Assembly (NCBI RefSeq): GCF_014648915.1
Contig: NZ_BMSA01000031.1
Span: forward strand, 45,490 to 109,489
Origin: Streptomyces phaeofaciens
GTDB lineage: Bacteria; Actinomycetota; Actinomycetes; Streptomycetales; Streptomycetaceae
Length of the DNA: 64,000 bases
Direction: 5' to 3'
Shown here: positions 43,937-52,496 of the stretch, piece after piece
Layout: every line of letters starts with the position of its first letter
Numbering within the stretch: position 1 is the first letter of the stretch
The notes under the pieces: generated by a model
Database searches by the model: none
What the model was told of the DNA's origin: nothing
Seen by the model: only the letters and a program-made list of their open reading frames with translations
Position numbers and translations under genes: made by a program

Positions 43937-43967
43937 GGGCCCGCCCTCCGGATCGGAGGGCGGGCCC
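43937..43967 (+). terminator. Terminator of the pst operon
   Basis: Perfect 14-base inverted repeat GGGCCCGCCCTCCG / CGGAGGGCGGGCCC with a three-base loop, 54 bases after the pstB stop. Confidence 0.85.
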
Positions 43968-44008
43968 GCATGCGTATGCCTCCGGCGACAACCCGAACCG
44001 GACACCGC

Positions 44009-44305
44009 TTGGCCGACCGAGTCAGGCGGGTGGGCGATGGGGGCACAGTCCCGGCCGGAGTCCGGGGCGGCCCACCTCTTGGCCGACCGAGTCGGGCGGG
44101 CGGGCAATGGGGGCGCAGGGGACGCAGTCCCCGCCGGGGCCCGGGGCGGAGCCCCGAGACGGCCCACCCCTTGGCCGACCGAGACGGGCGGGCGGGTGGG
44201 CAAAGGGGGTGCAGGGGACGCAGTCCCCGCCGGGGCCCGGGGCGGAGCCCCGAGAAGCGCCCACCTCTTGGCCCACCGAGACGGGCGGGCGGGTGGGCAA
44301 GACCC
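44009..44305. repeat. Four-copy tandem repeat array in the pstB-pit gap
   Basis: Copies begin with TTGGCCGACCGAG (or TTGGCCCACCGAG) at 44009, 44079, 44171 and 44268, unit lengths 70, 92 and 97 bases; the last copy is cut off. Copies 2 and 3 contain small hairpins GGGGACGCAGTCCCC and GGGGCGGAGCCCC with CCGGGGCCCGGGG between them. The 422-base gap between pstB and pit holds no gene; it consists of the pst terminator and this array. Confidence 0.8.
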
Positions 44306-45304
44306 CTACAGGAACGCCAGATTCACCACCCAGAACGCCCCCGCAGCCACCACCGCAGCCGCCGGCATCGTGATGAACCACCCCAGCACGATGTTCTTCG
44401 CAACCCCCCACCGCACCGCGTTGATCCGCTTCGTCGCCCCCACACCCATGATCGCCGACGTGATCACATGCGTCGTGGAGATCGGCGCCTTGAACAGGAA
44501 CGCCGTGGTGAACATGATCGACGCCCCGGTGGTCTCCGCCGCGAACCCCTGCGGCGGATCCAACTCGATGATCTTCCGCCCGAGCGTCCGCATGATCCGC
44601 CACCCGCCGGCGTACGTGCCCGCGGACAGCATCACCGCACAGACGATCTTCACCCAGACCGGGATCGGATCCCCGTAGTCCTCGACGTCGGCGATGACCA
44701 GCGCCATCACCACGATGCCCATGGTCTTCTGCGCGTCCTGAAGACCGTGCCCCAGCGCCATGCCGGCCGCCGAGACGGTCTGCGCGATCCGGAAGCCCCG
44801 CTTCGCCTTGTGCGGATTGGCCCGCCGGAACATCCACATGATCGCGGTCATCACCAGGTAGCCGACGAGCAGGCCCACGACCGGCGACACGAACATCGGG
44901 ATGACGACCTTGTCCAGGACGCCGCTCCAGTAGACGGTCGTACCGCCCGCCAGCGCGGCCCCCACCATCCCGCCGAACAGAGCGTGCGACGACGACGAAG
45001 GCAGCCCGAAGTACCAGGTGAGGAGGTTCCAGGTGATCGCACCGACGAGCGCGGCGAAGAGGATCCCCATCCCCTTCGACCCCTCGGGCGTCTCGATCAG
45101 CCCCTCGCTGACCGTCTTGGCGACCCCGGACCCCATGAACGCACCGGCGAGGTTCATCACCGCCGCCATCGCCAGCGCGGCACGCGGCGTGAGCGCCCGT
45201 GTCGACACCGAGGTGGCGATCGCGTTCGCCGAGTCGTGGAAACCGTTCGTATACGTGAAAAAGAGCGCGACCCCGACGGTCACGACCAGAGCAAGGGTGT
45301 CCAT
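44306..45304 (-). CDS. pit: Low-affinity inorganic phosphate transporter (Pit)
   Basis: 332 residues, about ten transmembrane helices, with the two PiT signature halves: FTYTNGFHDSANAIATSVSTRAL at the N-terminus and GHGLQDAQKTMGIV in the middle (usually GANDAQK), plus PISTTHVITSAIMGVG. Imports metal-phosphate with protons. Co-transcribed with the DUF47 gene, seven bases upstream. The opposite orientation to pst suggests separate, possibly reciprocal, control. Confidence 0.93.
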   Translation of the reverse strand: MDTLALVVTVGVALFFTYTNGFHDSANAIATSVSTRALTPRAALAMAAVMNLAGAFMGSGVAKTVSEGLIETPEGSKGMGILFAALVGAITWNLLTWYFGLPSSSSHALFGGMVGAALAGGTTVYWSGVLDKVVIPMFVSPVVGLLVGYLVMTAIMWMFRRANPHKAKRGFRIAQTVSAAGMALGHGLQDAQKTMGIVVMALVIADVEDYGDPIPVWVKIVCAVMLSAGTYAGGWRIMRTLGRKIIELDPPQGFAAETTGASIMFTTAFLFKAPISTTHVITSAIMGVGATKRINAVRWGVAKNIVLGWFITMPAAAVVAAGAFWVVNLAFL

Positions 45305-45311
45305 TAAGGGT

Positions 45312-45932
45312 TCAGGACTCCTTGACGGCGATGGTCTCCACCGTGTTCGCCACGTGCTCGAACGCGTCGGCCGCTTCCTCCAGCACGTCCACGATCTGCT
45401 TGAGCTTCAGCACCTCGATCGCGTCGTACTTGCCGTTGAAGAGGTGCGCCAGCAGCTTGCGGTGGATCTGGTCGGCCTGGTTCTCCAGCCGGTTGACCTC
45501 GATCCAGTACTCGGTGAGGTTCTCCATCGTCCGCAGGTTCGGCATCGCCTCGGCGGTCAGCTCGGCCGCCCGGGACAGCACCTCGATCTGCTGCTCGACG
45601 CCCTTGGGCAGTTCCTCGACGTTGTAGAGGACGACCAGGTCGACGGCCTCCTCCATGAAGTCCATGATGTCGTCGAGGGAGGACGCGAGAGAGTAGATGT
45701 CCTCACGGTCGAACGGCGTGATGAACGAGGAGTTCAACTGGTGGAAGATCGCGTGCGTGGCATCGTCACCGGCGTGTTCCGCGGCCCGCATACGCTCTGC
45801 GATCTCGGCCCGGCCGGACGAGTCCGCCCCGAGCAGTTCCATCAGGAGTTTCGAGCCCGTGACGATGTTGTCCGCGGATGCGGCGAACATGTCGTAGAAG
45901 CTCGTCTCCCTGGGGGTCAGACGAAAGCGCAC
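45312..45932 (-). CDS. DUF47 PhoU-like partner of Pit
   Basis: 206 residues, all helical, PhoU-like: FITPFDREDIYSLASSLDDIMDFMEEAVDLVVLY and NRLENQADQIHRKLL contain the conserved metal-binding ExxxD-type motifs. This family is always beside pit and is thought to regulate it. GTG start with GAGG seven bases upstream. Confidence 0.9.
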   Translation of the reverse strand: MRFRLTPRETSFYDMFAASADNIVTGSKLLMELLGADSSGRAEIAERMRAAEHAGDDATHAIFHQLNSSFITPFDREDIYSLASSLDDIMDFMEEAVDLVVLYNVEELPKGVEQQIEVLSRAAELTAEAMPNLRTMENLTEYWIEVNRLENQADQIHRKLLAHLFNGKYDAIEVLKLKQIVDVLEEAADAFEHVANTVETIAVKES

Positions 45933-46106
45933 GTGAGGTCCTCAGAATGCATCGGTTTCAGTCAAGCTGGTGGCCAGGTTGATGCTAGGCGCACCATCCG
46001 ACCGTGGCTATCGGGCCGTCCCCCAGTGTCGCCCATCAGGCAGAGTGATCAGCACGGGGGCGGTTCAAGGGGTCTCAAGGGCCCTGTACCCGCAAAGTTC
46101 GTTACG

Positions 46107-46127
46107 ATATACCCGGCAGGGGTATAT
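46107..46127. promoter_or_regulatory. CsoR operator
   Basis: ATATACCC-GGCA-GGGGTATAT, an inverted repeat matching the G-tract TACCCC-N4-GGGGTA operator type of CsoR, 21 bases before the csoR start. Copper-free CsoR would bind here and repress its own gene. Confidence 0.85.
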
Positions 46128-46147
46128 GTCCGGAACGGGAGGACGCG

Positions 46148-46564
46148 ATGACGACCACTGAGGTCACCGAGGCCGCCGAGCCGGTCCCCACCGGAGCCGC
46201 GACCGCCGGCGACACCGCGACCGCCGGCGACACCGCGGACGTCCGCACCGAGCCCGCCGCTCCGACCGGCGAGACCCACACCACGCACGGCTACCACAAG
46301 CAGAAGGACGAGCACCTCAAGCGCCTGCGCCGGATCGAGGGCCAGATCCGCGGCCTTCAGCGCATGGTCGACGAGGACACCTACTGCATCGACATACTCA
46401 CCCAGGTGTCCGCCTCCACCAAGGCACTCCAGTCCTTCGCCTTGCAGCTGCTGGAGGAACACCTGCGCCACTGCGTCGCCGACGCGGCTCTCAAGGGCGG
46501 CGACGAGATCGACGCGAAGGTCGAGGAAGCCACCAAGGCGATCGGCCGGCTACTGCGTACCTGA
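46148..46564 (+). CDS. csoR: CsoR copper-sensing repressor
   Basis: 138 residues. The helical CsoR domain begins at HGYHKQKDEHLKRLRRIEGQIRGLQRM. The Cu(I) ligands are present with correct spacing: Cys80, His105 and Cys109 (C-x24-H-x3-C). The first 45 residues form a low-complexity tail containing an exact 18-base tandem duplication (ATAGDT twice, 46199-46234). Ribosome site GGGAGG before ATG 46148. The S. lividans ortholog controls copper export genes. Confidence 0.93.
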   Translation: MTTTEVTEAAEPVPTGAATAGDTATAGDTADVRTEPAAPTGETHTTHGYHKQKDEHLKRLRRIEGQIRGLQRMVDEDTYCIDILTQVSASTKALQSFALQLLEEHLRHCVADAALKGGDEIDAKVEEATKAIGRLLRT

Positions 46565-46747
46565 TCCGGAGCCGTCGGACGCCGCCTCGCCGGCCGCCCG
46601 CTCCTCTCCCACCCGCAGCACCTGGTCGATGCTTTCCAGGCTGAGCCGCTCCTCGGCCGCCGAGGCCGCGATGATCAGCTCCCCGCACAGCTCGATCTCG
46701 GCGAGGGCCACGTGGTCCTGAACTGCCGTACCGCCGACCGGAGCCAC
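46550..46747 (-). CDS. 65-residue conserved hypothetical protein
   Basis: Starts at GTG 46747 (GAGG eight bases upstream) or nine bases earlier at 46756. The product is helical and acidic (VALAEIELCGELIIAASAAEERLSLESIDQVL). Its end overlaps the end of csoR by 15 bases on the other strand. The regular amphipathic pattern and ribosome site support a real gene. Function unknown. Confidence 0.6.
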   Translation of the reverse strand: MAPVGGTAVQDHVALAEIELCGELIIAASAAEERLSLESIDQVLRVGEERAAGEAASDGSGSGTQ

Positions 46748-46952
46748 GCGCGTCACCTCGTCTCTGCCGTCACCGGCTTCCTAGAGTAGGGAGCGGTATA
46801 CACCGCGCGCATGGCACGGACGGGCTAGTCCTTGTGCCCGCCCCATGACCGAATCCGTCCGTCCCTCACCCGAACCCCCACGTGAAAAACCCCCCGAAAA
46901 CCTCCCGAACCCCCCACCCGGCCTCCGCCCCGGAACCACCCCACCCCTCCCG

Positions 46953-47789
46953 TCAGTCCTCCGCGATCCGCCCGGCATAGATGTCCCCGGACGCCGGCAG
47001 CCGTACGTCGACCGGTGCGCCGAAGTCGTAGAGCAAGGTCGTGGAGGCCACGGCCACCGCCTCCTCCTGCCTCCCGTTGACGAAGCTGAACCGGTGCCGC
47101 ACCTTGCGGATCCGCCCCTCGTCGTCGAGGTACACGTCGAACGGCACCCGCGCCGTGGCGAATCCTCGCGCCGCCGCCCGCAGCGATCCCCGGCCACCCG
47201 CCGAGGCGCCTCGCGCCGCCATCGTCAGGTCCGCCGTCCCGCGGTAGTGCCGTACGGCCGTCCCGGCCAGCTCGGTCCGTCCGACGTACGTCGCCGTACG
47301 CGTCCCCCGCAGCACCTCGGCCGCGGCGAACGGGTCGGTGACCCCGCCGGTCACCAGATTGCCGTCGGACAGGGTCGCCGTCTCGACCCGCACCCATTTG
47401 TCCGCGGGCACCCCCGCACCCCGGTTCTTCATGAACAGCGCGCCGGGCGCGAGGAGTTCGGTGATCGGCCGGTGCTCGCTGGTCCCGGCCGGATCCTGCG
47501 GCAGCAGCACTTTCAGCTCGCCGAGCTGCCGGCGGTAGTCGTAGACACCCTGGCCCCGGATGGTGACGCGGGTGCCCCCGGTGGCCATCTCCATCGACGT
47601 GCGCGCCTTCGACGTGCCCGCCCGTACGAGCGTGTCGGCGGCCCCGTGCAGCAGCGCGACGGGGTCGCCCGCCCGTGCGTCGTCGGCGTCGGCACCGCCG
47701 CCGGAGCATCCGCAGGCCCCGGCACAGACCCCGGCCACCAGCCCCGCGACGACCACCGCACCCCGCCGCCTGCGCCACCGCTGTGCCAT
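46953..47789 (-). CDS. Secreted lipoprotein
   Basis: 278 residues. Basic start (RWRRRR), hydrophobic core and a lipobox ending CAGACGC, so the mature protein begins at a Cys near residue 28. The rest is a beta-rich domain of LppX/LprG-like pattern (TSKARTSMEMATGG, VPFDVYLDDEGRIRKVRHRF), a family that binds lipids in actinobacterial envelopes. Assignment to that fold is by pattern only. Confidence 0.75.
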   Translation of the reverse strand: MAQRWRRRRGAVVVAGLVAGVCAGACGCSGGGADADDARAGDPVALLHGAADTLVRAGTSKARTSMEMATGGTRVTIRGQGVYDYRRQLGELKVLLPQDPAGTSEHRPITELLAPGALFMKNRGAGVPADKWVRVETATLSDGNLVTGGVTDPFAAAEVLRGTRTATYVGRTELAGTAVRHYRGTADLTMAARGASAGGRGSLRAAARGFATARVPFDVYLDDEGRIRKVRHRFSFVNGRQEEAVAVASTTLLYDFGAPVDVRLPASGDIYAGRIAED

Positions 47790-47963
47790 CGCCCGCCTAC
47801 CTCAACCGGTACGTCCGTCAGGGCCCCCTGTCGTTCCGGTTAACGACGGGCAGGCGCCCCCCGTCACGCGCACCGGACGCCCCGCGGCCGCCGTACGGGG
47901 CCTTCACCCGGCCAAGGGCACCGCCATACGGGTTCTTTGCCGGGACTGGGTAACGTTGTCGTC

Positions 47964-48134
47964 GTGACGCAGCAGGACGGCTCGGCCCCTCCCCGCACCG
48001 ACGGGGAACATCTCACCAGGACCGTCGAACAGGGTCGCTTCTGTGTGGCCCGCTGCACCTGCGGCTGGCGTGGTCCGGCCCGCAGGGCCCGCAGTATGGC
48101 GAGAACCGACGCGGAGGGGCACGCGCGCGGCTGA
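47964..48134 (+). CDS. 56-residue Cys-containing small protein
   Basis: GTG start with no Shine-Dalgarno; TAACGT at 47951-47956 ends seven bases before it, so the message may be leaderless. Product: VTQQDGSAPPRTDGEHL then FCVARCTCGWRGPARRARSMARTDAEGHA. The CxCGWRG with three Cys resembles a short zinc ribbon half-site. Role unknown. Confidence 0.6.
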   Translation: MTQQDGSAPPRTDGEHLTRTVEQGRFCVARCTCGWRGPARRARSMARTDAEGHARG

Positions 48135-48209
48135 CGTCACCGTTCCGTCACCGCCGAGGCCCGCCGGAACCCGTCCCGGCGGGCGCCCGTCTCGCTCCAT
48201 GAAGCCGAC

Positions 48210-48299
48210 CGGCCGCGAACGCCGACCGGCTCAGGAAGGCCGACCGGCCGAGCAGTGCCGACCGGCCGAGAGATGCCGACAGGCCGAGGGAAGGCGCAG
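48210..48299. repeat. Degenerate GCCGACCGGCCGAG tandem repeat before the oxidase gene
   Basis: Five imperfect copies of a 14-22-base unit (AAGCCGACCGGC, ATGCCGACAGGCCGAG and so on) directly upstream of the ATG at 48303. They may form alternative hairpins in the leader. Confidence 0.5.
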
Positions 48300-48302
48300 A
48301 AC

Positions 48303-49850
48303 ATGGAACGGCGTACGTTCATCGCGGGCGGTACGGCCGCACTCGCGGCGGTCACCACGGCCGGCTGCAAGGCCGGCGCCGGCGCGGGAGGCACCACGGA
48401 CAGCACCGGTGGCCCGACCCTCACCACGACCAGTGTCTCCGCGCCCGCCAACTGGTCGGCCCTCGCCCGCGACCTGGACGGCACGCTGGTCCGCCCCGGC
48501 GACGCCTCCTGGACCACGGCCCGGCAGCTGTACAACACCCGTTTCGACAACCTCAAGCCGGCCGCGGTGGCCTACGTCGCCCACACCGACGACATCCGCA
48601 CGGTCCTGGCGTACGCCCGCGCCCACCGGACGAAGGTCTCGATCCGCAACGGCGGCCACTCCTACGGCGGTTGGTCCTCCGGCGACGGCCGGCTGATCGT
48701 CGACGTGTCGAAGCTGAACCGGGTCCGGGCGAGCGCGGGCTCGGCCGTGGTGGGCGCCGGCGCCAAGCTGATCGACGTCTACCGCGCGCTCGCCGCGAAG
48801 GGGGTCACGATCCCGGCGGGCTCCTGCCCCACGGTCGGCGTCTCGGGCCTCGTCCTCGGCGGCGGCCACGGCGTGGTCTCCCGCGCCTACGGCCTGACCT
48901 GCGACAGCCTCACCCAGGCCACGATCGTCACGGCGGACGGCAAGCAGTTCGTCGCCGACGCCACCCGGAACAAGGACCTGTTCTGGGCGCTGCGCGGCGC
49001 GGGCAACGGCAACTTCGGCATCGTCACGGAACTCCACTTCAAGACCCACCCCGCGCCCCAGGCGGTGACCGGCTATCTCACCTGGCCCTGGGCGAAGGCG
49101 GCCGCGGTGGTGAAGGCCTGGCAGGAGTGGGGCCCGTCCCAGCCCGACGAGATCTGGTCCTCGCTGCACCTGTCCGCCTCGCCCGGCCGTCCCCCCACGG
49201 TCTCGGTCGCCGCGTTCTGTATCGGCACCTACGGCCAGCTCCAGAACGCCGTGGACCGGCTGGCGGACCGGGTGGGCGCCCCGGCGTCCAGCGTGTCCCT
49301 GCGCCGCCGCTCGTACGAGGACGCGATGGAGATCTACGCCGGCTGCTCGTCCTTCTCCGCCGACGCCCAGTGCCACCTGCCGGGCTCGACGCCGGGCCGC
49401 TCCCCGCAGGGCAAGCTGGGCCGGGAGACGTACGCGGCCCGCTCGGACTTCTTCGACCGCTCCCTGTCGACGGCGGGCATCCAGACCCTGCTCCGGCAGA
49501 TGACGGCGGTACGCGGCGGCGCGGGCAGCATCGCGCTCACCGCGCTCGGCGGAGCGGTCAACCGGGTCTCCCCCACGGCCACCGCCTTCGTCCACCGCCG
49601 CTCCCTCATGCTGGCCCAGTACATCGCGTCCTGGGGGGCGGGTTCGGCGGGTACGACCGCCCAGTCGTGGCTGACCGAGGCGCACAAGGCGATGGGCCCG
49701 TACGCGTCGGGCGCCGCCTACCAGAACTACGCGGACCCGACGCTGACGAACTGGCGGAAGGCCTACTACGGCGACGCGCTGCCGCGCCTGACCCAGCTGA
49801 AGAAGCAGTACGACCCGAAGGGCTTCTTCAGCTACCCGCAGGCGCTCTGA
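48303..49850 (+). CDS. FAD-linked oxidase of the berberine-bridge type, Tat lipoprotein
   Basis: 515 residues. Twin-Arg start (MERRTFIAGG) and lipobox TTAGC at about residue 22. FAD-binding PCMH domain (about 90-260): the His in RNGGHSYGG and the Cys in AGSCPTVGVSGLVLGGGHG are the two residues that hold FAD covalently in bicovalent members. The C-terminal BBE motif is QNYADPTLTNWRKAYYG. Such enzymes oxidise sugars, alkaloid-like compounds or aglycones outside the cell; the substrate is unknown. Confidence 0.88.
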   Translation: MERRTFIAGGTAALAAVTTAGCKAGAGAGGTTDSTGGPTLTTTSVSAPANWSALARDLDGTLVRPGDASWTTARQLYNTRFDNLKPAAVAYVAHTDDIRTVLAYARAHRTKVSIRNGGHSYGGWSSGDGRLIVDVSKLNRVRASAGSAVVGAGAKLIDVYRALAAKGVTIPAGSCPTVGVSGLVLGGGHGVVSRAYGLTCDSLTQATIVTADGKQFVADATRNKDLFWALRGAGNGNFGIVTELHFKTHPAPQAVTGYLTWPWAKAAAVVKAWQEWGPSQPDEIWSSLHLSASPGRPPTVSVAAFCIGTYGQLQNAVDRLADRVGAPASSVSLRRRSYEDAMEIYAGCSSFSADAQCHLPGSTPGRSPQGKLGRETYAARSDFFDRSLSTAGIQTLLRQMTAVRGGAGSIALTALGGAVNRVSPTATAFVHRRSLMLAQYIASWGAGSAGTTAQSWLTEAHKAMGPYASGAAYQNYADPTLTNWRKAYYGDALPRLTQLKKQYDPKGFFSYPQAL

Positions 49851-49883
49851 GCCTCAACGACGGCCCGCTCTGAGCCTCAACGG
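49844..49883. repeat. Duplicated 17-base segment across the oxidase stop codon
   Basis: CGCTCTGAGCCTCAACG occurs at 49844-49860 (including the stop) and again at 49867-49883, period 23. It parallels the stop-spanning duplication at 35262-35328. Confidence 0.65.
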
Positions 49884-49889
49884 CCCGCC

Positions 49890-50600
49890 CTACGCGGCGA
49901 GGTCACGCTCTTTGTCGGCCGCCCCGCTGCGCGCCCCCGGGATCACCGCGTCCCGGGCGCCGGCCCGGGCGGCCCGGCTGCGCACGGCCCAGCCGAGCCG
50001 GGGCGACCGCTCGACGGCCTTCAGCAGCGGGGTGAGCAGCAGCGAGGCGAGGGGCGACAGGAGCAGGGCGACGGCGGTGCCGAGCGCGAAGCCGCCGACG
50101 ACGTCGGTCGGGTAGTGCACGCCCATGTAGATCCGGCAGAACCCTTCGAGCAGGGCTATCCCGAGCCCCACGAGCCCGAACTTCCGGTTGGCGACGAACA
50201 GGCCGACCGCCATGGCCATGGTGATGGTGGCGTGGTCGCTGACGAAGGAGTAGTCGGTCTTGCCGGCGACCAGGACCTCGAGCCCCTGGTGGTCGAGGAA
50301 GGGCCGGGGCCGCTCCACGAACCCGCGTATCGGCACGTTGACGAGCACGGCGACGGCGGCGGCGAGCGGGGCCCACACGAGCGCGGCGACGGAGGACGCG
50401 GCCTCCTCGGCACTGCCGGGCCGTCTGCGCACGGTCCACCAGCACCACATGATCAGCAGGATCATGGCGAACAGCAGGCCGTACTCGCCAACGAACTCGA
50501 CGACCCGGTCCAGCCAGTGCGGGGCGTCCTTCGCGAGGCCGTTGATGTCATAGAGCAGGTCGACGTCAGGGTTCGACCCGGAATCGGCGAGTCCAGCCAT
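49890..50600 (-). CDS. PAP2-superfamily membrane phosphatase
   Basis: 236 residues, about six helices. The three acid-phosphatase motifs are RGFVERPRP (K/R-x6-RP), SFVSDHA (variant of PSGH) and RIYMGVHYPTDVVGG (SR-x5-H-x3-D). Likely dephosphorylates a lipid phosphate such as undecaprenyl or phosphatidyl glycerol phosphate. Monocistronic. Confidence 0.88.
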   Translation of the reverse strand: MAGLADSGSNPDVDLLYDINGLAKDAPHWLDRVVEFVGEYGLLFAMILLIMWCWWTVRRRPGSAEEAASSVAALVWAPLAAAVAVLVNVPIRGFVERPRPFLDHQGLEVLVAGKTDYSFVSDHATITMAMAVGLFVANRKFGLVGLGIALLEGFCRIYMGVHYPTDVVGGFALGTAVALLLSPLASLLLTPLLKAVERSPRLGWAVRSRAARAGARDAVIPGARSGAADKERDLAA

Positions 50601-50768
50601 GGTGCTGCGGCCCCTTCGTCACGGTCTTGCACGGCGCGCTCGCGTGCGCCCGTACCAACAGGAACGCACGGCCCCTCTTGATACGTTCCACTCTCCACTG
50701 AATGATCACGCAGACGTTATCGAAGAGAGATACATCATCGCAGCTCAGGGGGTGGGTGGCGGTCCGGC

Positions 50769-51770
50769 TCAGACGGTCGTGGGGAGCGCTTTCGCGCCAT
50801 CTTCGGTCACGCGTGTGGCACCGAAGTACTTGCGGGTGTCGATGGGGTCGAAGCGGATGACGGCCCCCGTGAACGGGGCGTCGATCATGTACCCGCCGCC
50901 GACGTAGATGCCCACGTGGTCGATGGCCCGGGAGTTGGTGGGGTCGGGCGAGAAGAACACCAGATCGCCGGGGAGCAGTTCGTCCCGCGCGGGGTGCGGG
51001 CCGGCGTTGTACTGGTCGTTGGCCACTCGCGGCAGGGTGATCCCGACGCTTTCGTAGGCGGCCTTGGTCAGACCGGAGCAGTCGAACCGTCCGCCCTGGT
51101 CAGCGGTGCCGTTCCCGCCCCACAGATAGGGCGTGCCGAGCTTCTTCTGGGCGAAGTAGATGGCTCCCGCCGCCTGCTCGGAGGGGTCGACCCGGCTCAC
51201 CGGAGCCGCGAAGGACTCCTCCAGGGTCGTGATCGTCTTCACGTAGTTCTGGGTCTCCCGGTACGGCGGTACGCCCCCGTACTTGATGACCGCGTACGCC
51301 CCCGCGTTGTAGGCGGCGAGCATGTTCTTGGTGGCGTCCCCGGGGACGTCCTTGACGTACGAGGCGAGCTGGCAGTCGTACGACGCGGCCGATGGAATCG
51401 CGTCATTCGGGTCCCAGACGTCACGGTCGCCGTCGCCGTCGCCGTCGATGCCGTGCGTGGCCCAGGTGCCCGGGATGAACTGAGCTATCCCCTGTGCGGC
51501 CGCCCCGCTCTGCGCCCTCGGGTTGAAGCCGCTCTCCTGGTACAGCTGGGCGGCGAGCAGCGCGGGGTTGATGGCGGAGCAGAGGTTGCCCCACTTCGCC
51601 ACGATGCTCTGATAGGCGGCGGGTACGGCGCCCTTGGCGAGCGTCCTGGCACCGCCGCCGACCCCGCCGGTGAGGTTCCCGGCGACCAGGTACACGCCGA
51701 CGACGAGGACCATCATGAAGGCGGCCCCGGCGCCGACGGCGGCGGTCGCTACGATCCATGCCTTACGCAC
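50769..51770 (-). CDS. Two-domain cell wall hydrolase: SLT/lysozyme-like plus NlpC/P60
   Basis: 333 residues. An N-terminal transmembrane helix (about 5-30), a lytic transglycosylase/lysozyme-like domain (about 45-185) with YQESGFNP, AAQGIAQFIPGTWA and an Asp-rich GDGDGDRDVWDPNDA loop, and an NlpC/P60 peptidase domain (about 205-325) with catalytic Cys in RFDCSGLTK and His in DHVGIYVGGG. This is the architecture of the wall hydrolases of Gram-positive conjugation systems (CwlT, Orf14 of Tn916, PrgK-like). It may serve growth, or open the wall for the secretion-like system at 56-63 kb. GTG start. Confidence 0.88.
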   Translation of the reverse strand: MRKAWIVATAAVGAGAAFMMVLVVGVYLVAGNLTGGVGGGARTLAKGAVPAAYQSIVAKWGNLCSAINPALLAAQLYQESGFNPRAQSGAAAQGIAQFIPGTWATHGIDGDGDGDRDVWDPNDAIPSAASYDCQLASYVKDVPGDATKNMLAAYNAGAYAVIKYGGVPPYRETQNYVKTITTLEESFAAPVSRVDPSEQAAGAIYFAQKKLGTPYLWGGNGTADQGGRFDCSGLTKAAYESVGITLPRVANDQYNAGPHPARDELLPGDLVFFSPDPTNSRAIDHVGIYVGGGYMIDAPFTGAVIRFDPIDTRKYFGATRVTEDGAKALPTTV

Positions 51771-51865
51771 CGTCAACCGCCCCTCTCCGCCCGGGAGTCC
51801 GCCCCGGCCAGTGTAGAGGCGGGCCCCGCCCTCCGGGGTGATCATGCAGAAGGAGAAAACCGCAC

Positions 51866-52480
51866 GTGGCGACCCCTTATCCCCCGCAGCACCCGGCTCA
51901 GCCCAACCAGCCGGTTCCGCAAGGGGGTTACGCGCCAAACGGGGCGCAGCATCCGGCCTACGCGGGATACGCCCAGCAGGGCCCGTACGCCCAGCCGCCG
52001 GCCCAGCCCCACGTCCAGGGACCGCCCCAAGCGCCGGCCCAGGCGTACGGACAGCCTCAGCCGGCGTACGGTCCGGGCGCCTCCGTGCCCCCCGGCGCCC
52101 CCGGCTGCCGGGTGTGCGGCGCGTTCCCGGCGGCGGCGGACGTCACGATCCGGCAGCACACGGGGCTGCTGGTGGCGATGCGCACGGACAAGGCGCAGGG
52201 CCCGCTGTGCCGGACCTGCGCGACCGCGATCCACCGTCAGATGACCACGAAGACCCTGGCGGGCGGCTGGTTCAGCCCGATGTCCCTGTTCCTGCTGTGC
52301 TGGCTGACCCTGGCCGCGAACGTCCACGCACACTTCAAGATCGCCAAGCTCCCGCACCCCGCCCCGACCCCCGCCACCCTCCACCCCGGCAAGCCGATCC
52401 TCCAGCGCCCCCTCGCCTACGTGGGCCTGTCGCTGATCGCCGGCTGGGTGCTGTTCCTGGTCGTGCGCGGACTGAGCTGA
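51866..52480 (+). CDS. Pro/Gln/Tyr-rich membrane protein with Cys pairs
   Basis: 204 residues. The first 80 are Pro/Gln/Tyr/Ala low complexity; then CRVCG and CRTC pairs (about residues 81-84 and 117-120) that could form one zinc site, and two transmembrane helices at about 140-160 and 180-202. GTG start ten bases after AAGGAG. Divergent from the wall hydrolase gene, sharing a promoter region of 95 bases. Unknown function. Confidence 0.7.
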   Translation: MATPYPPQHPAQPNQPVPQGGYAPNGAQHPAYAGYAQQGPYAQPPAQPHVQGPPQAPAQAYGQPQPAYGPGASVPPGAPGCRVCGAFPAAADVTIRQHTGLLVAMRTDKAQGPLCRTCATAIHRQMTTKTLAGGWFSPMSLFLLCWLTLAANVHAHFKIAKLPHPAPTPATLHPGKPILQRPLAYVGLSLIAGWVLFLVVRGLS

Positions 52481-52496
52481 GGGAACGGACCGGGAC

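Noticed and set aside
44009..44305. CRISPR array
   Set aside because: Unit lengths differ (70, 92, 97), repeats cover most of the unit instead of alternating with unique spacers, and no cas gene is near.
46061..46085. PHO box between the DUF47 gene and csoR (GGTTCAAGGGGTCTCAAGGG)
   Set aside because: The repeated TCAAGGG does not match the GTTCAYYYRGG unit well and points toward csoR rather than pit.
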